In this document: in pieces, positions 25,668 to 34,179 of the stretch | Numbering within the stretch: position 1 is the first letter of the stretch | How the letters are laid out: each line of letters begins with the position of its first letter | DNA from: an uncultured Bacteroidales bacterium | GTDB taxonomy: Bacteria; Bacteroidota; Bacteroidia; Bacteroidales; P3 | Reading direction: 5' to 3' | NCBI GenBank assembly: GCA_947165255.1 | Contig: CAMUZR010000002.1 | Span: 124,001 to 188,000, forward strand | Length of the DNA stretch: 64,000 nt | Made by a program: the position numbers and the translations under genes | The notes under the pieces: model-generated | The model's database searches: none | What the model was told of the DNA's origin: nothing | Seen by the model: the letters and a program-made list of their open reading frames with translations, nothing else

Positions 25668-25748
25668 TCAGAAGTCCAGAGCCACTACTACACCCACTTC
25701 GAACATCGCCGTAAGACCAACGAGCGTTATCAAGTAGTCGATAGTCAT
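25668..25748 (-). CDS. Possible 26-residue membrane peptide
   Basis: A short minus-strand frame reads MTIDYLITLVGLTAMFEVGV and ends six residues later. It is one hydrophobic helix with charged ends, comparable in size to KdpF-like accessory peptides. There is no clear promoter, no conserved neighbour and no recognised family. A chance frame is quite possible. Confidence 0.2.
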   Translation of the reverse strand: MTIDYLITLVGLTAMFEVGVVVALDF

Positions 25749-26040
25749 GCTCCAGCTCCGCCTGTTCCTCATTGGTTCGTCTATACCTGTTCTATTGTTC
25801 TTTGTTTTATGGTATCAAATAACTATGCTCCATCAGCGCATCAGGCGGAGAGTGCTGTGTGCTCTTTCGGCCAGGCTGGCGCAAGGCGTTGGGGCGTGGG
25901 CGGCGGCTCGACTTGTGGCGGTTTCGTGGGGCGGGGCAGGAGGTGCCCGGAGGAAGGACGGAGGCCCCTGGGCGGCAATAAAAAAACTTATTACCAGTTG
26001 GCAGTTCATAAATAAATTCATCTAAGTAAATAATATTTTG

Positions 26041-26048
26041 TATCTTTG
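26041..26048 (+). promoter_or_regulatory. -7 box of korAB
   Basis: TATCTTTG followed by CAAATTC, 44 bp before the korA start. Consistent with strong expression of the operon. Confidence 0.75.
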
Positions 26049-26092
26049 CAAATTCAAACAAACGAAAGATTGGTATATAAAAAACACTTAAA

Positions 26093-27934
26093 ATGACACA
26101 AAACCAAATAGTTAAAGCGGACGATATAGTGGTCCGTTTCGCTGGCGATTCTGGCGACGGCATGCAGCTGTCGGGTACTTTGTTCTCCGACGCATCGGCC
26201 CTCACCGGCAACGATATTGCCACATTCCCCGACTATCCTCCCGAGATACGCGCCCCCCACAACACCATCTCCGGTGTTTCAGGCTACCAGGTCCACGTCG
26301 GTAGCAGGATCTACAGTTCGGGCGACAAATGCGACATCCTTGTCTGCATGAATCCCGCTTCCTTCAAGTCCAACCTCCATTGGGCCAAGAAGGGTGCCAC
26401 GGTCATCGTCGACATCGACACCTTCACCGACGACGCCCTGCAGAAGGCCGGCATCACCGACAACCCCTTCTCCGACGAGATGGAACGCGCCTATACCATC
26501 ATCAAGGCTCCCATTACCTCTTTCACCGCCCGCATCGGGCAGGAGCAGGGTGCCGACAAGAAGACTGCCGACAAGTGCCGCAACATGTTCGCCCTGGGTA
26601 TCATCTTCTACATGACCCATAAGGAGCTCGACCACACCTTTGCCTATCTTGAGCGCAAGTTTGCCAAGAAACCCGACGTCATCAAGCTCAACAAGGCCGT
26701 CCTGAGCGAGGGCTATGAGTATGCCGACAAGCTCGAGGTGGTCCACTCGCATATCTTTGAGGTTTCCAAGTGCACCACCATGCCCAAGGGCCGCTACCGC
26801 AACATCACCGGTAACGTGGCCACCGCATGGGGTCTGCTGGCTGCTGCCGAGCGCAGCGGCCGCCGCCTCTTCCTGGGCAGCTATCCCATCACCCCCGCCA
26901 CCGACATCATGGTGGAACTGGCCAAGAACAAGGGCCTTGGCGCCCGCGTCTTCCAGGCCGAGGATGAGATAGCCGGTATCTGTTCCGCCATCGGCGCCAG
27001 CTATGCCGGTGCGCTTGCCTGCACCAGCACTTCCGGCCCCGGCCTTTCGCTCAAGAGCGAGGCCCTGGGTCTGGCCGTCATGACCGAACTGCCTTTGGTG
27101 GTGATCGACGTGCAGCGCGGCGGTCCCTCCACTGGTCTGCCCACCAAGACCGAGCAAGGCGACCTCGTGCAGGCTCTCTACGGTCGCAACGGCGAGGCTC
27201 CCCTTGTGGTGCTGGCCGCTTCCAGCAGTGCCAACTGCTTCTACTGGGCCTACGAGGCTGCCAAAATCGCACTGGAGCACATGACCCCCGTCATCCTCCT
27301 CTCCGACGCCTATCTGGGCAACGGCTCCCAGCTGTTCCGCATTCCTAAGGTGGCCGACCTGCCTAGCATCAATCCTCCGCTGGCCACCCCCAACGACCCG
27401 AATTACCGTCCTTACCGTCGCGACCCCGAGACCTTTGTGCGCCAGTGGGCACTGCCCGGCATGGAAGGCCTCAACCACCGCGTGGGCGGCCTTGAGAAGA
27501 CCCCCGACGGCCCCCTCAGCGTTGCGCCTGAGAATCACGCCCTGATGGTCCATAACCGTCAGGAGAAAGTGAACCGCGTGGCCAATTACATCCCCAATCA
27601 GGAGGTTCAGGGCGACCCCGACGGCGACCTGCTCGTAGTGGGCTGGGGCGGCACCTCCGGCGCCCTCACCCTGGCAGTCGAAGAGATGAACAAGGAAGGC
27701 AAGAAAGTGGCCTATACCCACTTCAACTATATCTGCCCGCTGCCGAAGAACACCGGCGACATCCTGCGCAAGTATCGCAAGATCGTTGTTTGCGAGCTCA
27801 ACAACGGCCAGTTCCTGGGCTACCTACGTACCCAGTTCCCCGAGTGCCCCATGCACCAGTTTAACAAGGTCATGGGTCTGCCTTTCGAGGTCAGCGAGTT
27901 AAAGGAATGTTTCAATAAAATTTTAGCTGAATAG
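26093..27934 (+). CDS. korA: 2-oxoacid:ferredoxin oxidoreductase, fused gamma-alpha subunit
   Basis: 613 residues. The N-terminal ~190 residues are the gamma domain (VVRFAGDSGDGMQLSG, FPDYPPEIRAP, ILVCMNPASF). The rest is the alpha domain (GNVATAWGLLAA, SYPITPATDIM, FQAEDEIAGICSAIGASYAG, TSGPGLSLKSEALGLA) with the C-terminal VVGWGGTSGAL region. With KorB it oxidises 2-oxoglutarate or a similar 2-oxoacid to the acyl-CoA, reducing ferredoxin. The gamma-alpha fusion is usual in Bacteroidetes KorA. Very GC-rich, C-ending codon use suggests high expression. Followed by korB after 60 bp. Confidence 0.93.
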   Translation: MTQNQIVKADDIVVRFAGDSGDGMQLSGTLFSDASALTGNDIATFPDYPPEIRAPHNTISGVSGYQVHVGSRIYSSGDKCDILVCMNPASFKSNLHWAKKGATVIVDIDTFTDDALQKAGITDNPFSDEMERAYTIIKAPITSFTARIGQEQGADKKTADKCRNMFALGIIFYMTHKELDHTFAYLERKFAKKPDVIKLNKAVLSEGYEYADKLEVVHSHIFEVSKCTTMPKGRYRNITGNVATAWGLLAAAERSGRRLFLGSYPITPATDIMVELAKNKGLGARVFQAEDEIAGICSAIGASYAGALACTSTSGPGLSLKSEALGLAVMTELPLVVIDVQRGGPSTGLPTKTEQGDLVQALYGRNGEAPLVVLAASSSANCFYWAYEAAKIALEHMTPVILLSDAYLGNGSQLFRIPKVADLPSINPPLATPNDPNYRPYRRDPETFVRQWALPGMEGLNHRVGGLEKTPDGPLSVAPENHALMVHNRQEKVNRVANYIPNQEVQGDPDGDLLVVGWGGTSGALTLAVEEMNKEGKKVAYTHFNYICPLPKNTGDILRKYRKIVVCELNNGQFLGYLRTQFPECPMHQFNKVMGLPFEVSELKECFNKILAE

Positions 27935-27994
27935 TAAAGGACTTTAGCGCTTTTATCATTACGCTTGATTTCTTACTTTAAAATCAAAAGAATT

Positions 27995-29026
27995 ATGGCA
28001 AAGAGACATTTTGTTCCCAATGCGGAAAGAGAATATACGAAGGCTGATTTTGCGAGCGACCAGATGGTCAAATGGTGTCCCGGCTGTGGCGACCACGCCA
28101 TTCTTTCCTCCCTGCTCAACACTTTTCCCCATGTGAACCACAAGAAGGAGAATATCTGCATGGTGTCCGGCATCGGCTGCTCCTCCCGTATACCTTATTA
28201 TGTTGACTCCTATGGTTTCCATAGCATCCACGGCCGTGCCTGTGCCGTGGCTACCGGCGTCAAGTTGGCCAACCCCGCCATCAGCGTATGGGTGGCCATG
28301 GGCGACGGCGACGCGCTTTCCATCGGCGGCAACCACCTCATCCATGCCGTCCGTCGTAACCAGGACTTCAACATCACTATTTTCAATAACGAAATCTATG
28401 GTCTGACCAAGGGCCAGTACAGCCCCACTACTAAGTTCGGCCAGATCACCAAGACTTCGCCCTTCGGCAACATTGACTACCCCTTCAACCCCGGCGAGCT
28501 GGTGATGGGCGCTCAGGGCACTTTCTTCGCCCGTGCCATCGACGGCATGCCCAATCTCACCACCGACATTATGGTACGCGCAGCCAAGCACGACGGTTGC
28601 AGCGTGGTGGAGGTGTTGCAGAACTGCATGATTTTCAATAACGGTGCACACGCCGAGATTACCGACCGCGCCGTCCGCGACGATAAGATCATCATTCTTG
28701 AGCACGGCAAACCCATGCTCTTCGGCAAGGACCACAACCGCGGCCTTCGCTTTAACGGCCGTTACTTCGAAGCCGTCACCCTCGGCGAGAATGGCGTCAC
28801 GATTGACGACATTATGATTCACGACGAGGAGTGCGAGGACACGGGCATCCACATGTCCCTGGCCCGCATGCACGGCGACCTGCCCGTGGCCATCGGCGTC
28901 ATCCGCAACGTCAACCGTCCTTCCTATACCGAGCTTTATGAGGACAAGATGGACGAGGTGATGGCTGCCTCTAAGTACAAGTGTGTCGACGACCTGCTCA
29001 ACTCAGGCGACACCTGGGAGGTCTGA
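27995..29026 (+). CDS. korB: 2-oxoacid:ferredoxin oxidoreductase, beta subunit
   Basis: 343 residues from MAKRHFVPNAERE; the frame is open 10 codons earlier but this ATG gives the family N-terminus. The [4Fe-4S]/TPP subunit has KWCPGCGDHAIL (C28, C31), GIGCSSRIP, HGRACAVATGVKLANP and the TPP-binding GDGDALSIGGNH with NNEIYGLTKGQ. It carries out decarboxylation and electron transfer to ferredoxin together with KorA. Substrate preference (2-oxoglutarate against pyruvate or branched-chain oxoacids) is inferred from the KorAB-like architecture only. Confidence 0.93.
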   Translation: MAKRHFVPNAEREYTKADFASDQMVKWCPGCGDHAILSSLLNTFPHVNHKKENICMVSGIGCSSRIPYYVDSYGFHSIHGRACAVATGVKLANPAISVWVAMGDGDALSIGGNHLIHAVRRNQDFNITIFNNEIYGLTKGQYSPTTKFGQITKTSPFGNIDYPFNPGELVMGAQGTFFARAIDGMPNLTTDIMVRAAKHDGCSVVEVLQNCMIFNNGAHAEITDRAVRDDKIIILEHGKPMLFGKDHNRGLRFNGRYFEAVTLGENGVTIDDIMIHDEECEDTGIHMSLARMHGDLPVAIGVIRNVNRPSYTELYEDKMDEVMAASKYKCVDDLLNSGDTWEV

Positions 29027-29040
29027 CCTTGTTTTCCATA

Positions 29041-29084
29041 AACCACTAAATGGCACACCCTGGCGTGTGCCGTTTAGTGGTTTT
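29041..29084 (+). terminator. Terminator of korAB
   Basis: A long stem (AACCACTAAATGGCACAC with its near-complement, 5-nt loop) ends in TTTTCTC. It lies 15 bp after the korB stop. Confidence 0.85.
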
Positions 29085-29143
29085 CTCAAATATGTTGATG
29101 GCGGTTTCCGCCCACGAAAGGATAATAGAAAACTTATACAAAT

Positions 29144-31870
29144 ATGTCTATCGCACCCAAATACGACCCCAGCATTGTGGAGGAGAAATGGTACTCTTTC
29201 TGGCTGGAAAAGAAACTCTTTCATTCCGAACCCGACAACCGCAAGTCGTACACCATCGTGATTCCCCCGCCTAATGTCACAGGTGTCCTGCACATGGGTC
29301 ACATGCTCAATAACACCATTCAGGATGTGCTTGTGCGCCGTGCCCGTATGCTAGGCTTCAACGCATGCTGGGTACCCGGCACGGACCACGCCTCCATCGC
29401 CACCGAGGCCAAGGTGGTGAATATGCTTAAAGAGCGTGGCATTGACAAACGCGACCTTACTCGCGACGAGTTTATGAAGTATGCCTGGGAGTGGAAGGAG
29501 GAGCACGGCGGTATCATACTGAAGCAGTTGCGCAAACTGGGCGCTTCCTGCGACTGGGACCGCACTGCCTTTACGATGGACGACGTGCGCTATGAAAGCG
29601 TTATACGCGTATTTGTCGACCTCTACAACAAGGGGCTTATCTATCGTGGTGTCCGTATGGTCAACTGGGACCCCAAGGCACTCACCGCCGTCAGCGATGA
29701 GGAGGTTATTTACAAGGAGAGCCACGGCAAGCTGTACTATCTGCGTTATTATCTTGATTCGGAGAGTTCGGAGTATTCTGAGTATTCCGATAATTCTGAA
29801 AACTCTGAAAATTCAGAAAATTCTGAGAATTTAGAGAATTCTGGTATTAGGCATAACGCTAAGGGCGCATACATCGTGGTGGCCACCACCCGCCCAGAGA
29901 CCATCTTGGGCGATACCGCAGTCTGCGTCCATCCCGACGACCCACGCTATACGGCCCTAAAAGGCCAGCGCGTGATTATCCCCGGTGTGGGGCGCAGTGT
30001 GCAGATTATCATGGATGAGTATGTCGACCGCGAGTTCGGTACAGGCGCGCTCAAAATCACTCCGGCTCACGATATTAACGACTACAATCTGGGCATGAAG
30101 TATGGCCTAGAGACGATTGACATTTTTAACGATAACGGCACCCTTAACGAGAAAGGCCTGAAATATGCCGGCATGGACCGCTTTGCCTGCCGTAAGCAGA
30201 TTGTCAAGGACCTGGAAGCATTGGACCTGATTGAAAAGATTGAGGACTACACGAATAATGTGGGCCATTCGGAACGTACCGATGCAGTCATTGAGCCCAA
30301 ACTTTCCGCCCAGTGGTTTATGCGCATGGAGGAGGTGGCCAAGAAGGCTCTTGATGTGGTGGAGGATGACACTATTCAGTTCCATCCGGCCAAATTCAAA
30401 AATACCTACCGCCACTGGCTCGAGAATATTAAGGACTGGTGCATCAGCCGCCAGCTTTGGTGGGGACAACGCATTCCGGCCTATTACTATGAGGCCGACG
30501 GTAAGACCGAGGTCGCCGTGGCCGCAACACGCGAAGAGGCCTTCGCACTGGCCCAGCAGAAGAACCCCGGTGCCGTGCGCTCTGCTGACGACCTCCGTCA
30601 GGACGAGGACGTGCTGGACACTTGGTTCAGCTCCTGGCTTTGGCCTATCAGCCTCTTCGACGGCATCCGCCATCCCGACAATGAGGAGATTAATTACTAC
30701 TATCCAACCGAAACGCTCATCACCGCCCCCGATATTATCTTCTTCTGGGTGGCACGTATGATTATGTCGGGCTTGGAGTATAGGCAGAAGGTGCCTTTCC
30801 ACCATGTTTACTTTACGGGTATCGTCCGCGACAAACTGGGACGAAAGATGTCTAAGTCTCTGGGCAACAGTCCCGACCCCATTATGCTGATTGATAAATA
30901 CGGTGCCGACGGAGTACGTATGGGCATGCTGCTGACGGCTCCGGCGGGTAACGACATTCCCTTCGACGAGAGCATTTGCGAGCAGGGCCGTAATTTTTCC
31001 AATAAGATTTGGAATGCTCTGCGCCTTGTGCGCGGTTGGGAGGTGAAGGACGACCTTCGCCAGTGCCAGGAGAATTCTGTAAGCGTGCAGTGGATGGAGA
31101 TGCGCATGGCCCAGGTGTTGGAGGAGATAGAACGCGACTTTGACGAGTTCCGCCTCAGCGAGGCACTCATGAAGAGTTATAAACTGGTGTGGGACGATTT
31201 CTGCTCATGGTATCTGGAGATGATTAAGCCCGCCTACGGCACTCCCATAGACCGCGACACTTACGAGGCCACGCTCGATATTTTCGACCGCCTGATGCGA
31301 ATTCTGCACCCCTTCATGCCTTTTGTCACCGAGGAGATTTGGCATACCCTGCGCGAGCGCGCTGAGGGTGAAAGCATTATGACGCAGCACATGCCTCACA
31401 GCGTCATGTTCGACAAGCAGATGCTCGATAATTTCCAGCAGGCAAGCGAAATCATTGCCGGTGTGCGTAACTTGCGCAACAGCAAGGGGCTCTCACCGAA
31501 GGAGGCCTTGCAGCTCTTTGTGAAGGGCAACTGTCCCGAAGACTTCCACGGCATTATCCGAAAACTGGCCAATGTCAGCCAGATTGAGTTGGTTGACGAC
31601 AAGGTCCAGGGCGCCCTCAGTTTCATGGTGGGCACTACTGAGTGCTTTGTCCCGGTCAGTCTCAATATTGACAAGGAGGCCGAACTTAAGAAGCTGCAGG
31701 AAGAGCTGCAGTATACCGAAGGCTTCTTGAATTCCGTCATGAAAAAACTTGGGAACGAGAAGTTTGTCAACGGCGCTCCTGAGAAAGTGGTTGCCGTCGA
31801 GCGCCAGAAGAAAGCCGACGCCGAAAGCAAGATTGAAGCCCTCAAGGCTCAAATTGCCGCCTTGGGTTGA
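29144..31870 (+). CDS. valS: Valyl-tRNA synthetase
   Basis: 908 residues. Class I signatures HMGH at 50-53 ([14 protein letters not shown]) and KMSKS at about residues 567-571 ([10 protein letters not shown]). The CP1 editing domain has [13 protein letters not shown], and the C-terminal anticodon-binding domain ends in the valine-specific coiled coil ([20 protein letters not shown]). It charges tRNA-Val and edits Thr. Between residues 205 and 234, just before the editing TTRPET motif, it has a Ser/Glu/Asn low-complexity insert absent from typical homologues. Rightward single gene with a terminator at 31890-31933. Confidence 0.97.
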   Translation: MSIAPKYDPSIVEEKWYSFWLEKKLFHSEPDNRKSYTIVIPPPNVTGVLHMGHMLNNTIQDVLVRRARMLGFNACWVPGTDHASIATEAKVVNMLKERGIDKRDLTRDEFMKYAWEWKEEHGGIILKQLRKLGASCDWDRTAFTMDDVRYESVIRVFVDLYNKGLIYRGVRMVNWDPKALTAVSDEEVIYKESHGKLYYLRYYLDSESSEYSEYSDNSENSENSENSENLENSGIRHNAKGAYIVVATTRPETILGDTAVCVHPDDPRYTALKGQRVIIPGVGRSVQIIMDEYVDREFGTGALKITPAHDINDYNLGMKYGLETIDIFNDNGTLNEKGLKYAGMDRFACRKQIVKDLEALDLIEKIEDYTNNVGHSERTDAVIEPKLSAQWFMRMEEVAKKALDVVEDDTIQFHPAKFKNTYRHWLENIKDWCISRQLWWGQRIPAYYYEADGKTEVAVAATREEAFALAQQKNPGAVRSADDLRQDEDVLDTWFSSWLWPISLFDGIRHPDNEEINYYYPTETLITAPDIIFFWVARMIMSGLEYRQKVPFHHVYFTGIVRDKLGRKMSKSLGNSPDPIMLIDKYGADGVRMGMLLTAPAGNDIPFDESICEQGRNFSNKIWNALRLVRGWEVKDDLRQCQENSVSVQWMEMRMAQVLEEIERDFDEFRLSEALMKSYKLVWDDFCSWYLEMIKPAYGTPIDRDTYEATLDIFDRLMRILHPFMPFVTEEIWHTLRERAEGESIMTQHMPHSVMFDKQMLDNFQQASEIIAGVRNLRNSKGLSPKEALQLFVKGNCPEDFHGIIRKLANVSQIELVDDKVQGALSFMVGTTECFVPVSLNIDKEAELKKLQEELQYTEGFLNSVMKKLGNEKFVNGAPEKVVAVERQKKADAESKIEALKAQIAALG
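29756..29845 (+). repeat. Low-complexity codon repeat inside valS
   Basis: About 90 bp of imperfect 9-bp units (variants of GAAAATTCT and GAGTATTCT) encode [20 protein letters not shown]. The run is AT-rich compared with the rest of valS and keeps frame. Such tracts can gain or lose units by slippage; any change in 9-bp steps would stay in frame. Confidence 0.85.
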
Positions 31871-31889
31871 AGATAGTAAAAAATGCTCG

Positions 31890-31933
31890 AAACGGACAGA
31901 CGCTTTTTTGAAGTGGTCTGTCCGTTTGTTTTA
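31890..31933 (+). terminator. Terminator of valS
   Basis: AAACGGACAGAC pairs with GTCTGTCCGTTT around a 14-nt loop and is followed by GTTTTATT. It begins 20 bp after the valS stop. Confidence 0.8.
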
Positions 31934-32033
31934 TTGGGCGATAGTGGTTTCGTTTGTTTTGTTGAGGTGAGATGCAATTTTTGAAGCGGGGAATGTACTG
32001 ATTAGAAAGCAATATTATATCCCAATAAAAGAT

Positions 32034-32057
32034 GCAGCCCCTGTAGCAAGGGGCTGC
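32034..32057 (-). terminator. Hairpin downstream of the DUF389 gene
   Basis: GCAGCCCC pairs with GGGGCTGC around an 8-nt loop; on the minus strand a CTTTTATT run follows. Position fits termination of the leftward gene ending at 32110. Confidence 0.6.
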
Positions 32058-32109
32058 TATGTTTATGGGGAGAAGTCTGTTATAGGAGTGAATGAGGTTG
32101 GAATGTCCG

Positions 32110-33438
32110 CTATTCAGAAATGAGTTCTACTCCTTCGGTTTTCAGTCGGACGCGTAGCCATTTTTCCAGTTGGGTCTTTTGTGCATCGGAGAGTTTTTTG
32201 GTATCGTTGACGAGGACGATGATTCGAGACGTTTGGGGCAAAGTGTCGCTTATGGGTATTTGCTGACCACGGGCGATGGTGATGTCGTGGACAGCAGGGT
32301 ATTGTGTGCGTATTTCGTCGGCCAGTTGGGCGTAGTCGATTTCGGCATTGCGGTACTGCTGCAATTCGGATCGGAGGGTGTCGATGATGCTGTCTTTGGC
32401 GTGGAAGATGCTCTCGGTGCGCTGGTATAGCTCGGACATGACGCGGTTGCTTCGGCCACCGCCCAGGGTGTTTGCATTCATCACTATCTGGCTGCGCTTG
32501 ATGCCCTGCTCTTCGGCCAGGGCGTAGGCGGTGGACAGTTCGTTTTCGCTTAGGTTGTCGTTGGTGAGAAACAGTTCGACGACAGAGGGGTTGTTCTCAT
32601 GGTTGACTCGATAGTCGTAGACAAGGTTGTTCTCAACGCGGTTCATGTTGCGCACGAAGGTGGCCACGTTACGCTCGAAGTTGTTCTGTCGGACGATGTT
32701 GATGGCGGAGATGACGCTGGGAATAATAATGATGGTGATGACGATGGCGACGGTGCGGGCAATGCGTTTGCGCTGTGCTTCGTTGGCATAGACGGCGTTT
32801 TCGAAACCTAGGAATTTCACGCCGATGAAGGTGGCCAGAGAGATGAAGACGCTGTTGATGAAAAAAAGGTAGAGCGCACCGAGGGCGTAGTGCATGTTCA
32901 GTTGCGAGAGGCCGTAGCCGATGGTGCACAGGGGAGGCATGAGGGCCGTGGCGATGGCCACACCGCTCAGCACGGTGCCGCGTTCCTTGCGGCTGGTTTC
33001 CACAATTCCGGCAAAGCCACCGAAGAAGGCTATAAGAACGTCGTAGATGGTGGGATTGGTGCGGGCGAGCAGCTCGGTGGGGTTTTCTAACTTCAGCGGA
33101 GTGAGCAGGAAATAGAGTGTAGAAGCCGCAATGCTGATGAGTACCATTACGCCTAGGTTGCGCAGTGAGAAACGTAGTAGACGTAGGTTGTTGGTGCCTA
33201 GCGAAAGGCCCACGCCGATGATGGGTCCCATAAGCGGAGAGATGAGCATGGCGCCTATGATGACGGGGATGGAGTTGACGTTCAGGCCCACAGAAGCTAT
33301 GATGATGGCGAATGCCAAGATGTAGAGGTTGGTGCCCGTGAACGAGATGTTTTTTTTGATATTGGCAGCGGCTCCGACCACATCCAGTTCTTCGGCTAAC
33401 CCCACCCGGGGACGCAGGTACTTGTTAAGGATACCCAT
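32110..33438 (-). CDS. DUF389 family membrane protein
   Basis: 442 residues. The N-terminal 250 residues form about 6-7 membrane helices with the family hallmarks VNSIPVIIGAMLISPLMGPI and SGVAIATALMPPLCTIGYGL. The C-terminal 190 residues are soluble, presumably periplasmic or cytosolic, with no recognised domain beyond the family. DUF389 proteins are widespread and functionally uncharacterised; the polar motif in the first helices suggests ion or small-molecule passage. A terminator separates it from the HU gene upstream. Confidence 0.85.
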   Translation of the reverse strand: MGILNKYLRPRVGLAEELDVVGAAANIKKNISFTGTNLYILAFAIIIASVGLNVNSIPVIIGAMLISPLMGPIIGVGLSLGTNNLRLLRFSLRNLGVMVLISIAASTLYFLLTPLKLENPTELLARTNPTIYDVLIAFFGGFAGIVETSRKERGTVLSGVAIATALMPPLCTIGYGLSQLNMHYALGALYLFFINSVFISLATFIGVKFLGFENAVYANEAQRKRIARTVAIVITIIIIPSVISAINIVRQNNFERNVATFVRNMNRVENNLVYDYRVNHENNPSVVELFLTNDNLSENELSTAYALAEEQGIKRSQIVMNANTLGGGRSNRVMSELYQRTESIFHAKDSIIDTLRSELQQYRNAEIDYAQLADEIRTQYPAVHDITIARGQQIPISDTLPQTSRIIVLVNDTKKLSDAQKTQLEKWLRVRLKTEGVELISE

Positions 33439-33460
33439 GGATTATTGTGCACTTATATAA

Positions 33461-33504
33461 AAAAAGCCCGCAGAATATTGGTCAATATCTCCTGGGGCTT
33501 TTTT
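33461..33504 (-). terminator. Terminator of the HU gene
   Basis: AAAAAAGCCCC...GGGCTTTTTT stem with an AT-rich upper stem (ATATTG/CAATAT), T-run on the minus strand. It lies 20 bp after the HU stop and just before the DUF389 start, so the two genes are separate units. Confidence 0.8.
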
Positions 33505-33523
33505 ATGGTTTTCGAAAATGACT

Positions 33524-33796
33524 TTACTTCACCATCTCTTTAAACTCCTTGCAGGGTTTGAATTTGGGGATGTTGTGCTCGGGAACGATGACGGTGGTGT
33601 TTTTTGAGATATTGCGGCCGGTTTTCTGTGCACGGTGGACGATCTCAAAAGTGCCGAAACCACGAAGGTATACATTCTCGCCATCTGCCATATTCTGCTT
33701 GATGGTGGACATCATTTCTTCGACAATGATTAGAATAGCCTGCCTCTCAAGGCCGGTTCTTTCTGCGATTGCATGTACGATATCAGCTTTCGTCAT
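33524..33796 (-). CDS. HU family DNA-binding protein
   Basis: 90 residues, typical HU length. MTKADIVHAIAERTGL dimer helices and LRGFGTFEIVHRAQKTGRN with the DNA-binding beta arm ending at IPKFKPCKEFKEMV. A nucleoid protein that bends DNA non-specifically. Single-gene unit with a clear TATTTTTG promoter (33841-33848) and its own terminator. Confidence 0.95.
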   Translation of the reverse strand: MTKADIVHAIAERTGLERQAILIIVEEMMSTIKQNMADGENVYLRGFGTFEIVHRAQKTGRNISKNTTVIVPEHNIPKFKPCKEFKEMVK

Positions 33797-33840
33797 TTTG
33801 TTGTAATTTATTATGGGTTAATACTTATTTTTTCCGCTTG

Positions 33841-33848
33841 CAAAAATA
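33841..33848 (-). promoter_or_regulatory. -7 box of the HU gene
   Basis: TATTTTTG on the minus strand, 45 bp before the HU start codon. Confidence 0.7.
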
Positions 33849-34167
33849 CGAATTTTTTTTGACTTATCAATATATTTCAAAATATTTTGTTTTATGCAGT
33901 TTTTCATCAAGTGGTTAAATGCCTCATGGGCTGTTTGGAATGAGTTGTCTCGGCCATTCTTCCTATGTCATTCTTCCACATTCTATCCCAATCCGATCAA
34001 CTATGTGGTTGCCCTTTGAGGGAATAGTATATTGTTATATTTTTGGGGGATTAAGATAATGTAAATGAATAGGATTGGGACAAGTCTGGATGGGGGAATA
34101 AGAGGGTGGGTGAGAAGGGGTTGCGCCATTGTGGAAAAATATTTTTTCTTATGTCGTTTAATTTTAG

Positions 34168-34175
34168 TATTTTTG
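34168..34175 (+). promoter_or_regulatory. -7 box of dnaB, abutting the start codon
   Basis: TATTTTTG ends 4 nt before the ATG at 34180. With the usual Bacteroidetes spacing, transcription would start at or next to that ATG, giving a leaderless mRNA. Confidence 0.6.
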
Positions 34176-34179
34176 TATT

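Larger units (their letters stand above)
25298..26092. other. 795-bp gene-poor divergent region
   Basis: No convincing gene lies between the divergent S8 protease and korA. It holds the two promoters (25455-25462 minus; 26041-26048 plus), an AT-rich centre with A-runs, and a strikingly GC-rich purine-heavy patch at about 25860-25980. Frames across the patch are open but read as low-complexity Arg/Pro/Gly and are not believable. I found no DnaA-box cluster. A tiny hydrophobic ORF is listed separately. Confidence 0.6.
33797..34179. other. Divergent intergenic region between HU and dnaB
   Basis: 383 bp. It holds the HU promoter (33841-33848, minus) and the dnaB promoter (34168-34175, plus). A 9-bp inverted repeat, TCCCAATCC at 33986-33994 and GGATTGGGA at 34072-34080, brackets the middle. 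No ORF, RNA gene or DnaA-box cluster is evident. Confidence 0.6.

Noticed and set aside
25298..26092. Replication origin at the divergent gap
   Set aside because: No DnaA-box cluster or AT-rich iterons were seen, and no dnaA gene is present. Divergent transcription alone is not enough.
33986..34080. Inverted repeat TCCCAATCC/GGATTGGGA as an origin or operator near dnaB
   Set aside because: The arms are 9 bp and 77 bp apart with no further repeats; chance occurrence is plausible, so it is only recorded in the intergenic entry.
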